Both the position numbers and the translations under genes were made by a program. This document shows positions 9,681 through 17,498 of a DNA stretch of 49,365 bases, one piece after another. The stretch comes from Myxococcales bacterium (GTDB lineage Bacteria > Myxococcota_A > Polyangia > Polyangiales > Polyangiaceae): the NCBI GenBank assembly GCA_012514535.1, contig JAAZAA010000119.1, positions 1-49,365 on the forward strand, written 5' to 3'. The notes below the pieces were generated by a model. The model had not been told where the DNA came from, did no database searches, and saw only the letters and a list, made by a program, of their open reading frames with translations. Position 1 is the first letter of the stretch; each line of letters begins with the position of its first letter.

Positions 9681-10541
9681 CTACTCCTTCTTTTCGAGGC
9701 GGGCTTTCAGCTCGGCGAGGGGGGACAGCCTCGGATCCACGGGCTTCTCCCCGTCGAGCTGGGTCGCCCCGGCACCGTTGCCGCGGGCGCCGCTGGGCCC
9801 TGCGTCCGAGGGTCCTGCGTCCGAGACCCCTGGCGAGGCCCCTGGTTCCGAAGGGAGCGCAGAGCTAGCCCGTGCCGCGTCCGAACGCAAGTCCTCGCGC
9901 AGCGGGAACATCGGGAACTCCAAAACGATGAATTCGCGAATGAATCCATCGAGATGCAGGTAGTCCCCCGCGTAGGTGTCCAGCGCGGCGGCCTCGTCCG
10001 TGAGCTCCGGGTCCTCCGACCAGTCGCCGCCGCGGCGCTTGCCCTTCTTCGAGGTGGCCGAGATCCCCTCGGCGGCCTTCCCGGATTTGCCGCGCTCGCG
10101 TCCTGCGGGACCTTTGCCTGCCTGGCGATCCCTGCTCGCGTTGCGCGCGTCGGGGGAGAACTTGTCGCGCTGAGTCGTGTCGCGCTGGGTGCGTCCTCGA
10201 GCGGGTCCCTCGGAGCGTCCACGCCCCTGGGTCGGCTCCTCCGCGCTCGGCTCCAGCAGCAGGAAAACCTCGGGCTCGAGTTCGTAGTGCGCGGGATCCA
10301 AGGTCCGGGCGCAAGGGAGGGTGATGCGGGCGCGGACGTGGCCGCGGACCAAGATCTGCCGGCCGTTCTTCGACACGGTCAGGTCGAGCTCGCCGGCGGT
10401 CTCGCTGCCCGTGGACGCCCACGGTTCCCCGTCGGTGTCCGCCAAGGCGCGCGCGAGCCACTCCGTGCCGATGGGCTGACGCAGGTGCCGGGGGCCGACG
10501 TCGAGGTCGGCGATACGTACGACGAAGTCCTCTGTGCTCAC
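9681..10541 (-). CDS. YceD/DUF177 family protein with long disordered inserts
   Basis: DUF177 proteins are usually encoded just before rpmF and have been linked to 23S rRNA accumulation. Here the rpmF start lies 5 bp downstream. The N-terminal half shows the family's GHVRARITLPCARTLDP segment at about 67-83. The C-terminus has the expected YLHLDGFIREFIVLEFPMFP region (about 194-213) and ends with DPRLSPLAELKARLEKKE. At 286 residues it is much longer than the usual ~170. Residues ~101-180 are a Lys/Arg/Gly/Ser-rich insert, and ~220-265 a second Pro/Gly/Ala one. The start is a GTG at 10541. Confidence 0.85.
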   Translation of the reverse strand: MSTEDFVVRIADLDVGPRHLRQPIGTEWLARALADTDGEPWASTGSETAGELDLTVSKNGRQILVRGHVRARITLPCARTLDPAHYELEPEVFLLLEPSAEEPTQGRGRSEGPARGRTQRDTTQRDKFSPDARNASRDRQAGKGPAGRERGKSGKAAEGISATSKKGKRRGGDWSEDPELTDEAAALDTYAGDYLHLDGFIREFIVLEFPMFPLREDLRSDAARASSALPSEPGASPGVSDAGPSDAGPSGARGNGAGATQLDGEKPVDPRLSPLAELKARLEKKE

Positions 10542-10590
10542 TGCGTGAACCTACCCCTGGTGTCGTCGTCCGGCAAAGGGCGCGTGACGC

Positions 10591-11385
10591 TCACTTCTGC
10601 CGCTCGATGGTGACGCGCTCGATGCGCGGCGGGTCGACGGCGCGGTCGCCTCGGGTCTTCACGCTGGCGATCTTCTCGATGGTCTCGGGAGGAGAGCACT
10701 TGCCGAAGATCGTGTAGCCGCCATCCAGGTGGGGTGCGGCGCCGTCGAGGATGAAGAACTGCATGCCGTTCGTGTTGGGACCGCGGTTCGCCATGCAGAG
10801 CAGGCCGCGCTCGTCATGGGCGGCGCCGGGCCAAATTTCGTCGGGGATGACGTAGCCCGGCTCCCCGGCGCCGGTCCCCTTCGGATCGCCGCCCTGGATC
10901 ATGAAGCCTTTGATGATGCGGTGGAACGTCGTCCCGTCGTAGCCGGGCTTCTTCTCCCACTGACCGCTGGCGCCCTTGAACGGACGCAGGCCGCGCGCCA
11001 GCCCGACGAAGTTGGCGACGGTGATCGGGGCCTTGTCCTCGTAGAGCTCGCAGCTCAGAGAACCCAGTGAGGTCTTGATGAGAGCGACGAGCTTGCCCTC
11101 CCCAGGCAATCCCTCGAGGGCGTCTTCCAGCGTGAACTTTCCCTGCAAGGGATCGTCCGGGCTCACGGGCACCTTCGCCACGGGGCGCGTTCCGGAAGCG
11201 CCCTGGGGCGCCGGCTTTTCCGCCGGCTTCGTTGCGGAGTTCGCGCCGCGCACCTCTCGTGGCTCGGGTTCCGGGGGGACGGGCTGCTCACAGGCGGGCA
11301 GCGCGAGGAGCGCTCCTGCGAGCCCCCAGAGCAGGGGCGCGGCGCCGCGGCGCGAAGACCCGGCGCGGGCGGGCGCAGGAGCCAT
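10591..11385 (-). CDS. Cyclophilin-type peptidyl-prolyl isomerase, predicted lipoprotein
   Basis: Prolyl isomerase likely to act at the envelope. From the ATG at 11385 it begins with an Arg-containing n-region, a Leu/Ala-rich core and the lipobox LPAC, then a Pro/Glu-rich linker. The last ~165 residues are a cyclophilin domain with FHRIIKGFMIQGGDPKGTG, ANRGPNTNGMQFFI and HLDGGYTIFG, so the catalytic Arg and substrate-binding residues are kept. A GTG at 11436 in the same frame would place 17 residues before the signal peptide and is unlikely. It lies 49 bp upstream of the yceD-like gene on the same strand and may head that operon. Confidence 0.88.
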   Translation of the reverse strand: MAPAPARAGSSRRGAAPLLWGLAGALLALPACEQPVPPEPEPREVRGANSATKPAEKPAPQGASGTRPVAKVPVSPDDPLQGKFTLEDALEGLPGEGKLVALIKTSLGSLSCELYEDKAPITVANFVGLARGLRPFKGASGQWEKKPGYDGTTFHRIIKGFMIQGGDPKGTGAGEPGYVIPDEIWPGAAHDERGLLCMANRGPNTNGMQFFILDGAAPHLDGGYTIFGKCSPPETIEKIASVKTRGDRAVDPPRIERVTIERQK

Positions 11386-11466
11386 TCCCTGGAGAGGAGG
11401 ATTCTTCGGGCGAGGGCAGGAAGGCGCGGAGGTCACGGCGCTTCGATGCCAGAAATGCCCGGCGTG

Positions 11467-12153
11467 TCAATCGCCGTCGCCACTCGATCCGTCGAGGGCA
11501 GTGTGGATGAGCACCCGCTGGCCCGGCGCGACCCCATGCGCCCTCACCCAACCCGCCCGCAGCTCGAGGACGTGTCGCGCGGGGCAGGGGATGGATCGCG
11601 GCGCGTCGTTCATGGGGGGGACCTGCTCGAGCACGCCGAGCACGGTGCCGTCATGGGCGAGGAAGAGCATGTCGAGGGGCAAGCAGGTGTTGTGCATCCA
11701 GAAGGACCGCGGCGCCTCGGCGTCCCACGAGAACAACATGCCCTCCTCGTCGGACAACGCGCGGCGATACATCAGGCCGTGGCTGCGGTGTTGGGGCGTA
11801 CGGGCCAGCTCCACCTGGACCCGCGGGGCTCCGGGCGCGTCCGGGAACACGACGGCGCCCCGGGGCATCTCCGGCGGCGGCGCGGGCGCCGCGGGACAGT
11901 CGAGGGCGGGCTGCTGGGGAGGGGGGGGAGGATCGGCGAGGGGAACGGGGCAGGGGGACCGCGACAAGCCGGTCCAGGCTGAGGGGGTCGAGCTCGCGTC
12001 CAGGGGCTTCTCCGATCCTCGACTCGACGCTCGGGAGGCCGCGGTCGTTCGCGGGAGCGGCTCCGGTTCGACGGCCCGATCGCAGCTGGCGGCGGAGCAC
12101 AAGAAAGCGCAGGCGAAAACGATCGGTCGACCTCGGCGCGGCTCTGAAATCAT
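11467..12153 (-). CDS. DUF192 domain lipoprotein
   Basis: Function of DUF192 proteins is not established. The N-terminus has a short signal ending in the lipobox SAASC. Residues ~25-95 are Pro/Ser-rich linker. The C-terminal ~130 residues form the DUF192 domain, recognised by RSHGLMYRRALSDEEGMLF, FWMHNTCLPLDMLFL and the final turn before HGVAPGQRVLIHT. Envelope location is inferred from the lipobox. The start is the ATG at 12153 with only a weak ribosome site. It lies 81 bp upstream of the cyclophilin gene on the same strand. Confidence 0.82.
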   Translation of the reverse strand: MISEPRRGRPIVFACAFLCSAASCDRAVEPEPLPRTTAASRASSRGSEKPLDASSTPSAWTGLSRSPCPVPLADPPPPPQQPALDCPAAPAPPPEMPRGAVVFPDAPGAPRVQVELARTPQHRSHGLMYRRALSDEEGMLFSWDAEAPRSFWMHNTCLPLDMLFLAHDGTVLGVLEQVPPMNDAPRSIPCPARHVLELRAGWVRAHGVAPGQRVLIHTALDGSSGDGD

Positions 12154-12330
12154 TTGCCGTGCTCATAACACGTCAGGGCGCGGGCGTTGCAGCGTTCGGC
12201 GGACTTCCCACAGGACCCCCGGGCGGCTTCGGTGCCCGCGGAGATTCCTCGGCAGGTCCTCGGCGGCGCCTCGCCGGAGTCCTCGATCGGGGGGCGTCGT
12301 TTGGCGAGTAGACCCAAGGCCACTGTCGAC

Positions 12331-12336
12331 TATGCT
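12331..12336 (+). promoter_or_regulatory. -10-like TATGCT box just before a lipoprotein start
   Basis: TATGCT is followed after exactly 8 nt by the ATG at 12345, and no Shine-Dalgarno sequence lies between. A weak -35 candidate (TAGACC) sits 16 bp upstream. The spacing would place transcription start at or next to the ATG, giving a leaderless mRNA. The same layout occurs at 17485 and 30381. Confidence 0.45.
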
Positions 12337-12344
12337 CCGTGACC

Positions 12345-12923
12345 ATGCTGCGTCGCTCTGCCCTGGTCGTGTGCCTCGCCTGCGCGTGTGGAGGAACGGT
12401 GGAGACCGTCCACCAGGATCCCGCGTCTGGCGGGACCGGAGACAGCGGCGGGAGTAGCTCCGGAGGCGTGGGCGCGGGAGGCAGCCCGGCGGGTGGCGCG
12501 CCGACCGGCGGAGTCGGGGGGACCGCGGGCACGGGGGGAGGGACGACGACCGGAGGCAGGTCGGGGGTGGAGCCGCAGTGCCCGGACATCGAGCCGCCGC
12601 CGCCCGCCTACGAGTGCGATCCCCTCGACCCCTACGCGGACTGCGGGCCCGGGGAGGCTTGTTATCCCTATGTGAGTCACCCCTTCGGGACGGGCTGCGG
12701 CACGCAGCAGTTCGGGTCGCTGTGCCTGGCGGAGGGGACGGGCACGCACGGTGACCTGTGCGGCGACGGCCATGGGCGCTGCGCGCCCGGTTTCTTGTGC
12801 GTCGTCGGGGCGGGGCCGGGCAAGCGCTGCGCCGCGCTGTGTCCCCTCGATGGGGATCACGAATGTCCGCCTGGGCTCATCTGCGGCGAGACCGACATCG
12901 CGGGGTACGGAGTATGCTACTGA
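12345..12923 (+). CDS. Gly-rich, Cys-rich predicted lipoprotein
   Basis: I recognise no enzymatic domain. The 192-residue protein begins MLRRSALVVCLACACGG with a lipobox (LACAC). A ~55-residue Gly/Ser/Thr linker follows, of the kind that tethers many myxobacterial surface proteins. The C-terminal ~115 residues hold about 14 cysteines in patterns such as CGPGEAC, CGDGHGRCAPGFLC and CPPGLICG, likely disulfide-bonded outside the cytoplasm. I preferred the ATG at 12345 to the GTG at 12339. The end overlaps the next gene by 10 nt, so the two are probably translated together. Confidence 0.78.
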   Translation: MLRRSALVVCLACACGGTVETVHQDPASGGTGDSGGSSSGGVGAGGSPAGGAPTGGVGGTAGTGGGTTTGGRSGVEPQCPDIEPPPPAYECDPLDPYADCGPGEACYPYVSHPFGTGCGTQQFGSLCLAEGTGTHGDLCGDGHGRCAPGFLCVVGAGPGKRCAALCPLDGDHECPPGLICGETDIAGYGVCY

Positions 12924-14509
12924 AGTCGAGGCGCGGAGCCCGTCGACGAGGCTTTCTGGGCCACGTCGCGGTGACCTTCGCGGGCACGCTGCTGACGTTG
13001 GGATGCGGCTCCCGCTCGGGGTTGAGCACGGAGGAGGAGGTGGCGCTGGCGGACGAGTGCACGACGGACGAGGACTGCGCTCGCCCGTGCATGGTCACCT
13101 ACTGCGCGGCGGGACAGTGCGTCACCACCTCGGAGGTCCGCTGCGACGACGGCGATCCGTGCACGATCGACACCTGCGACCCCGGGACCGATCAGTGCGT
13201 GTTCACGATGCGCACGCCGGACGCGGACGGAGATGGTCACCACGCGCCGCTGCCGGGCTTCTTGCCCGGGGAGCCGGGGTCCTGCGGCGACGACTGCGAC
13301 GACACCAGCGCGCTGGCCTACCCGGGCAACGTCGAGCGCTGTGACGGGCGCGACAACGACTGCGATGGCGTGGTCGACAACGGCGCCCAGTACCTGACCC
13401 CCATCCTCCCCGAGCCGGTCCGCGTGGGCCAGGCGGATCTGGCGACCTCCCGCGGTACGGGGCTGGCGTTCGGGCGCGGCGTGTTCGCCACCAGCTACGG
13501 GGGCCGGACGACGCTGTCGCAGAGCTACGTGCGCGGGCTGGACGTCCACGGGAAGCCCGCCTTCGAGCAGCGGCCCCTCACGAACGTGAACGTGATGTCC
13601 TTCGGCGCCGCCCTCCAGTGGTCCGGCAACGCGTTCGGAGCCACCTGGGCCGATCCGCGCGTCGACGGCAACTACGAGGTGTACTTCAGCCTCTTCGACC
13701 ATCAGGGGCAGCGCCTGAGCTCGGACGTACGAGTCAGCGACGCGCGCAACTTCTCGATCCACCCGTGGATGATCCACGATGCAGGGCGCTTCGTCGTGGT
13801 GTGGGACGATCGCCGTGACAACGTCTCCGACGACAACTCCGCGGTCTATGGGCAGCTCATCGACAACGACGGCCGGCTCATCGGAGAGAACCGCCGTCTC
13901 TCTCCCCTCGGCACCGTAGCCGAGTACCCGCGGCTCGCGGCGGGCGAGCGTCGCTTCGGCTTGGTGTACACGCTGCTCGAGGTCGACGGGGTGCACCTGC
14001 TCTTCCAGAGCTTCGACAAGATGCTCGACGATCCCGGCGCGCTGGTGCACCTCGACGCCCGTGACGTCATGCGTCCGCGCATCGTGGCCCTGGGCGATCG
14101 GTTCGTGGTGACGTGGACGACCTACGGCGAGGAGCCAGGACCCGAGGTGTTCGGCGTCGTGCTCAGCGAGCAGGGGGAGATCCTCGTGGGGCCCGAGGCG
14201 CTGACCACGGGGGCGGAGTTCGCGCGCAGCCACACCACCGTGTCCCTCGGCGATCGCTTCGTGCTCCTCTGGACCGACACCTTCGACGGAAACTACGAGC
14301 TCTACGCCAAGACCCTGAGCCCGGCGTTCGAGGAGCTCGAACCCCGGACGCGTCTCACCTTCGACGACGCGGACACGACCGATCCCCAGGCGGCGCTGTC
14401 GGAGGACGGCACCCTCGGCGTGCTGTTCGACGACTGGCGTAGCGGCAGCCGGCAGGCCTACTTCACGGCGTTGGGCTGCTCGATCGCCCCGGACGAGCCC
14501 CTCCGTTGA
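12914..14509 (+). CDS. Predicted lipoprotein with MopE-type metal-binding motif and repeat-rich C-terminus
   Basis: From the ATG at 12914 the protein (531 aa) has an Arg-rich start, hydrophobic core and lipobox LTLGC. Residues ~35-90 are Cys-rich (DEDCARPCMVTYC, CDDGDPCTIDTCD). Next comes a putative metal-binding motif like that of the copper protein MopE: DADGDGHH followed by CDDTSALAYPG and CDGRDNDCDGVVDNG. The remaining ~370 residues show recurring VVWDDRR / LLWTDTFDGNYELY type segments about 50-60 residues apart, suggesting a beta-propeller. Partner and substrate are unknown. The 10-nt overlap with the preceding lipoprotein gene suggests joint function. It ends convergent to the HMG-CoA lyase gene. 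Confidence 0.78.
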   Translation: MLLKSRRGARRRGFLGHVAVTFAGTLLTLGCGSRSGLSTEEEVALADECTTDEDCARPCMVTYCAAGQCVTTSEVRCDDGDPCTIDTCDPGTDQCVFTMRTPDADGDGHHAPLPGFLPGEPGSCGDDCDDTSALAYPGNVERCDGRDNDCDGVVDNGAQYLTPILPEPVRVGQADLATSRGTGLAFGRGVFATSYGGRTTLSQSYVRGLDVHGKPAFEQRPLTNVNVMSFGAALQWSGNAFGATWADPRVDGNYEVYFSLFDHQGQRLSSDVRVSDARNFSIHPWMIHDAGRFVVVWDDRRDNVSDDNSAVYGQLIDNDGRLIGENRRLSPLGTVAEYPRLAAGERRFGLVYTLLEVDGVHLLFQSFDKMLDDPGALVHLDARDVMRPRIVALGDRFVVTWTTYGEEPGPEVFGVVLSEQGEILVGPEALTTGAEFARSHTTVSLGDRFVLLWTDTFDGNYELYAKTLSPAFEELEPRTRLTFDDADTTDPQAALSEDGTLGVLFDDWRSGSRQAYFTALGCSIAPDEPLR

Positions 14510-14527
14510 GCGCCTCCAGGTGACGTC

Positions 14528-14556
14528 GCCGGCCTCCCGTGCCCGTGGAGGCTGGC
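14528..14556. terminator. Hairpin between convergent genes
   Basis: GCCGGCCTCC (14528-14537) pairs with GGAGGCTGGC (14547-14556) with one G-T wobble around a 9-nt loop, 18 bp after the lipoprotein stop. No T-run follows on the plus strand, so termination is only suggested by position. Confidence 0.35.
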
Positions 14557-14622
14557 GGTGGCGGGTCGGCGAAACGCCGCGAGCGTGTCGCGAGCCGTGG
14601 TGTCGCGTGCGGGGGAGGGGGG

Positions 14623-15549
14623 CTATCCGGTGGGCGAGAGGCGCGGGCGGAAGAGCCCTGCCTGGTGCATCTTCCCGGGCAGGGGCCGCCCGACGATCCG
14701 CTCCGCGGTCTTGCCGGCTTGCACCAGCGCCTCGAGATCGACCCCCGTGGAGACCCCCATGCCCTCGAGCATGTAGACGAGGTCCTCCGTGGCGAGGTTG
14801 CCCGCCGCGCCCGGGGCGTAAGGGCAGCCGCCGAGCCCGCCCACGGACGCGTCGAAGGTCGTGATGCCGAGGGTGAGGCCGACCAGCGCGTTGACGAGCG
14901 CCTGGCCGCGGGTGTCATGGAGGTGGAGCGCGAGGCGCTCGGCCTCGACCTCACGGAGAAACAGCTCACAGATTTGCCGCGTCTGCAGCGGGGTCCCGAC
15001 GCCGATCGTGTCTCCCAGGGAGATCTGGTAGCAGCCGAGCCGGAGCAGCTCCCTCGTGATGTCGAGAGCCGCGTGGGGATCGACGGCGCCTTCGTAGGGA
15101 CAGCCCCAGACGGTGGAGACGTAGGCGCGCACGCGCATGCCCGAGTCGATCGCCGGCGGGACGATCTCACGGAAGGTCTCCAGGGAGCGCTCGATGCTCT
15201 TGTGAGTGTTCTTGCGGTTGTGGGTCTCGCTCGCCGACATGAAGACGGCGATCTCGCGGAGCCCGACGCTCCGGGCACGCTCGAAGCCGAGCGCGTTGGG
15301 CACCAACGCGCTGGTGATGATTCCCTCGGGGACGACCACGCTGCGGGCGAGCTCCTCCGCGTCAGAGAGCTGGGGCACCCACTTCGGAGAGACGAAGCTC
15401 GTGAGCTCGATGCGTTGCAGACCCGTCCGGAACAGCGCGTCGGCGAGCTCCACCTTCGCAGAGGTGGGGATCGGGCGCTGCTCGTTTTGCAGGCCGTCCC
15501 GGAGAGAGACCTCGTAGATCGAGGCGCGCTTGGGTAGCTCGGTCCACAT
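14623..15549 (-). CDS. mvaB: Hydroxymethylglutaryl-CoA lyase
   Basis: Splits HMG-CoA into acetyl-CoA and acetoacetate, the last step of leucine breakdown. The 308-residue TIM-barrel protein begins EVSLRDGLQNE (catalytic Arg-Asp region), has HLHDTRGQA with the metal-binding His pair at about 220-224, and contains the family signature GGLGGCPYAPGAAGN with its active-site Cys. I chose the ATG at 15549 because the family starts a few residues before this motif; the longer open frame upstream is the shadow of purF. No other leucine-degradation gene is nearby, so it seems to stand alone. In myxobacteria leucine breakdown also feeds branched-chain lipids, which is context rather than evidence. Confidence 0.94.
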   Translation of the reverse strand: MWTELPKRASIYEVSLRDGLQNEQRPIPTSAKVELADALFRTGLQRIELTSFVSPKWVPQLSDAEELARSVVVPEGIITSALVPNALGFERARSVGLREIAVFMSASETHNRKNTHKSIERSLETFREIVPPAIDSGMRVRAYVSTVWGCPYEGAVDPHAALDITRELLRLGCYQISLGDTIGVGTPLQTRQICELFLREVEAERLALHLHDTRGQALVNALVGLTLGITTFDASVGGLGGCPYAPGAAGNLATEDLVYMLEGMGVSTGVDLEALVQAGKTAERIVGRPLPGKMHQAGLFRPRLSPTG

Positions 15550-15632
15550 CCGAGGTGGGAGTGTAGCCCAGGCGAGGTGCCGGGGCCTGCGGCGGTGTGG
15601 CAGGCCGGCCGGCAGCGGGACCCGCGAGGGGC

Positions 15633-17132
15633 TCAGAGGTGGAGCAGGCGCAGCTGCAGCTTCTTCGGGGCCGGGGTGAAGCGGATGGGGTACTCCCCGC
15701 TCCAGCACGCGTGGCAGAATGAGCCGTGGTCGAGGGGGCGAGCCGCCGAGGCCTCGGCGCCGTCGGCGGACGTCTCGCCGGGGCCGCGGGCGTCGTCGTC
15801 CGTGTGCACCGGGAGGTGGGTTCGGCCCCGGGGCGCTACGCGCGCGGAGATGACCGCCTCCTTCAGCCCGGCGAGGGAGAGATAGCCGAGGGTGTCGCTG
15901 GTGATGTACTGGTTGATCTCGGGGATCGAGTGCGAGGAGCCGATCAGCTCGGCGCGGGTCGGGGTGTCGATCCCGTAGTAGCAAGGCCACTGGGTCGGCG
16001 GGCTGGAGATGCGCATGTGCACCTCCTTGGCGCCCGCGTCGCGCACCATCTTCACAATCTTTCGGCTCGTCGTGCCGCGCACGATGCTGTCGTCCACCAC
16101 GACGACGCGCTTCCCCTTCAGGATGTCGGCGATGGGGCTCAGCTTCAGCTTCACGCCGAAATGGCGGATGCTCTGCTCGGGCTCGATGAACGTGCGTCCC
16201 ACGTAGTGGCTGCGCACCAGCCCCATCTCGAAGGGGATCTTCGACTCTTCCGCGTAGCCGATGGTCGCGGGGACCCCGGAGTCGGGGACCGGGATCACCA
16301 CATCTGCGTCGACGGCGTGCTCTTTCGCCAGCGCCCGGCCGAGGTTCTTGCGGGCCTCGTAGACGTTGATGCCGTCCAGGGTGGCGTCGGGGCGCGCGAA
16401 GTACACGTACTCGAAGATGCAGGTGCGCCGCGGCTCCGCGGCGAAGGGCATGGCGCTGCGCAGGCCGCGCTCGTCGATCACGACCATCTCACCGGGCGCG
16501 ACGTCGCGGACGAACTCCGCGCCGATGAGCTCGAAGCTGCTCGGCTCGCTGGACACGACGTAGCTGTCGCCATCCGGGAGCCGACCGAGGCACAGCGGGC
16601 GGATCCCCATCGGATCGCGCGCCGCGATCAAGGTGCGCTCGGTGAGACAGAGCAAGGAGTAGGCGCCGCGCACGCGGGCGAGGGCGTCCGCGAGGCGATC
16701 GACGATGTCCTTCTGGGCGCTCTTGGCGATGAGGTGGACGATCACCTCGGTGTCCGCGGAGGACTGGAAGATCGAGCCCTTCTCCTCCAGGTCTTCGCGG
16801 AGCGGCTCGGCGTTCGTGAGGTTGCCGTTGTGTGCGACGGCGACGGAACCCCGCGAGTAGTTCACGGCGATCGGCTGGGCGTTGCGGAGGCCGGAGCCGC
16901 CAGCAGTCGAGTAACGCACGTGGCCGATGGCGTGGATCCCTGCGAGGCGATCGAGCTGGCCTTGGGGGAAGACGTCGATGACGTGTCCCATGCCCCGGTG
17001 CGTGACCAACTGCTGATTGTCACTGGTGACGATGCCGGCGCTCTCCTGACCGCGGTGCTGCAGCGCGTGCAGCCCGAGGTAGGCGAGCTTGGCGGCTTCG
17101 GGGTGCCCGTAAATTCCGAAGACTCCACACAT
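15633..17132 (-). CDS. purF: Amidophosphoribosyltransferase
   Basis: First committed step of purine synthesis, making phosphoribosylamine from PRPP and glutamine. The nucleophile is Cys2, exposed after Met removal, at the start of [13 protein letters not shown]. The glutaminase half has HRGQESAG and HNGNLTN. The synthase half has the PRPP loop [16 protein letters not shown]. The 499-residue length is normal; the final ~45 residues after the SLAGLKEA motif are Asp/Ala-rich and end in a Cys-His segment. The start is the ATG at 17132. It lies 83 bp upstream of the HMG-CoA lyase gene on the same strand. No other pur gene is adjacent, so purine regulation is not visible here. Confidence 0.96.
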   Translation of the reverse strand: MCGVFGIYGHPEAAKLAYLGLHALQHRGQESAGIVTSDNQQLVTHRGMGHVIDVFPQGQLDRLAGIHAIGHVRYSTAGGSGLRNAQPIAVNYSRGSVAVAHNGNLTNAEPLREDLEEKGSIFQSSADTEVIVHLIAKSAQKDIVDRLADALARVRGAYSLLCLTERTLIAARDPMGIRPLCLGRLPDGDSYVVSSEPSSFELIGAEFVRDVAPGEMVVIDERGLRSAMPFAAEPRRTCIFEYVYFARPDATLDGINVYEARKNLGRALAKEHAVDADVVIPVPDSGVPATIGYAEESKIPFEMGLVRSHYVGRTFIEPEQSIRHFGVKLKLSPIADILKGKRVVVVDDSIVRGTTSRKIVKMVRDAGAKEVHMRISSPPTQWPCYYGIDTPTRAELIGSSHSIPEINQYITSDTLGYLSLAGLKEAVISARVAPRGRTHLPVHTDDDARGPGETSADGAEASAARPLDHGSFCHACWSGEYPIRFTPAPKKLQLRLLHL

Positions 17133-17498
17133 GGGTCGGTGACTGGATGGGGGAAGCGGCGGCGGGGGTTGGAGCGGGGGTCACTGTGACCCGATGTGCG
17201 ACGAAGCGCTAGGGAGGCGTACCTCGTGTCTGGGTCCGCTCGAGGCGGGGCCTACATAGCGCATTGGCCCCGGGACAGAACACCCTGCGTGAGGTGAGCC
17301 CAAATTGCGTGGCTTTGTCGTCCTCTTCCCGCGCGTGCCCTCGAGACGTCGAAGGATTCCGGCTCCCCGCGGCGCGCGGAGACGTCGGACGAGACACCCG
17401 CGCCGTCCTTGCACTTCGTGTGCTCGCGCGAGTGCGTGTGTGACTCTTTTTGACACGATGCGATGGGTTTGTCGCGCGCTTGGTTATGCTCGGGGCAG
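17133..17498. other. Divergent intergenic region between purF and the TPR gene
   Basis: 366 bp without a credible gene. It must hold the promoters of both flanking genes. A TTGACA occurs at 17450-17455, but no good -10 sits 16-18 bp after it. TATGCT at 17485-17490 lies 8 nt before the TPR gene start. No purine riboswitch aptamer was recognised. Confidence 0.5.
17485..17490 (+). promoter_or_regulatory. -10-like TATGCT box just before the TPR gene
   Basis: TATGCT is followed after 8 nt by the ATG at 17499, the same layout as at 12331. A GGGG within those 8 nt could also act as a weak ribosome site. No convincing -35 is seen at the right distance. Confidence 0.4.

Noticed and set aside
17450-17455. 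Perfect TTGACA upstream of the TPR gene as a -35 box
   Set aside because: The only -10-like box nearby (TATGCT, 17485) is 29 bp away, too far for a sigma-70 promoter.
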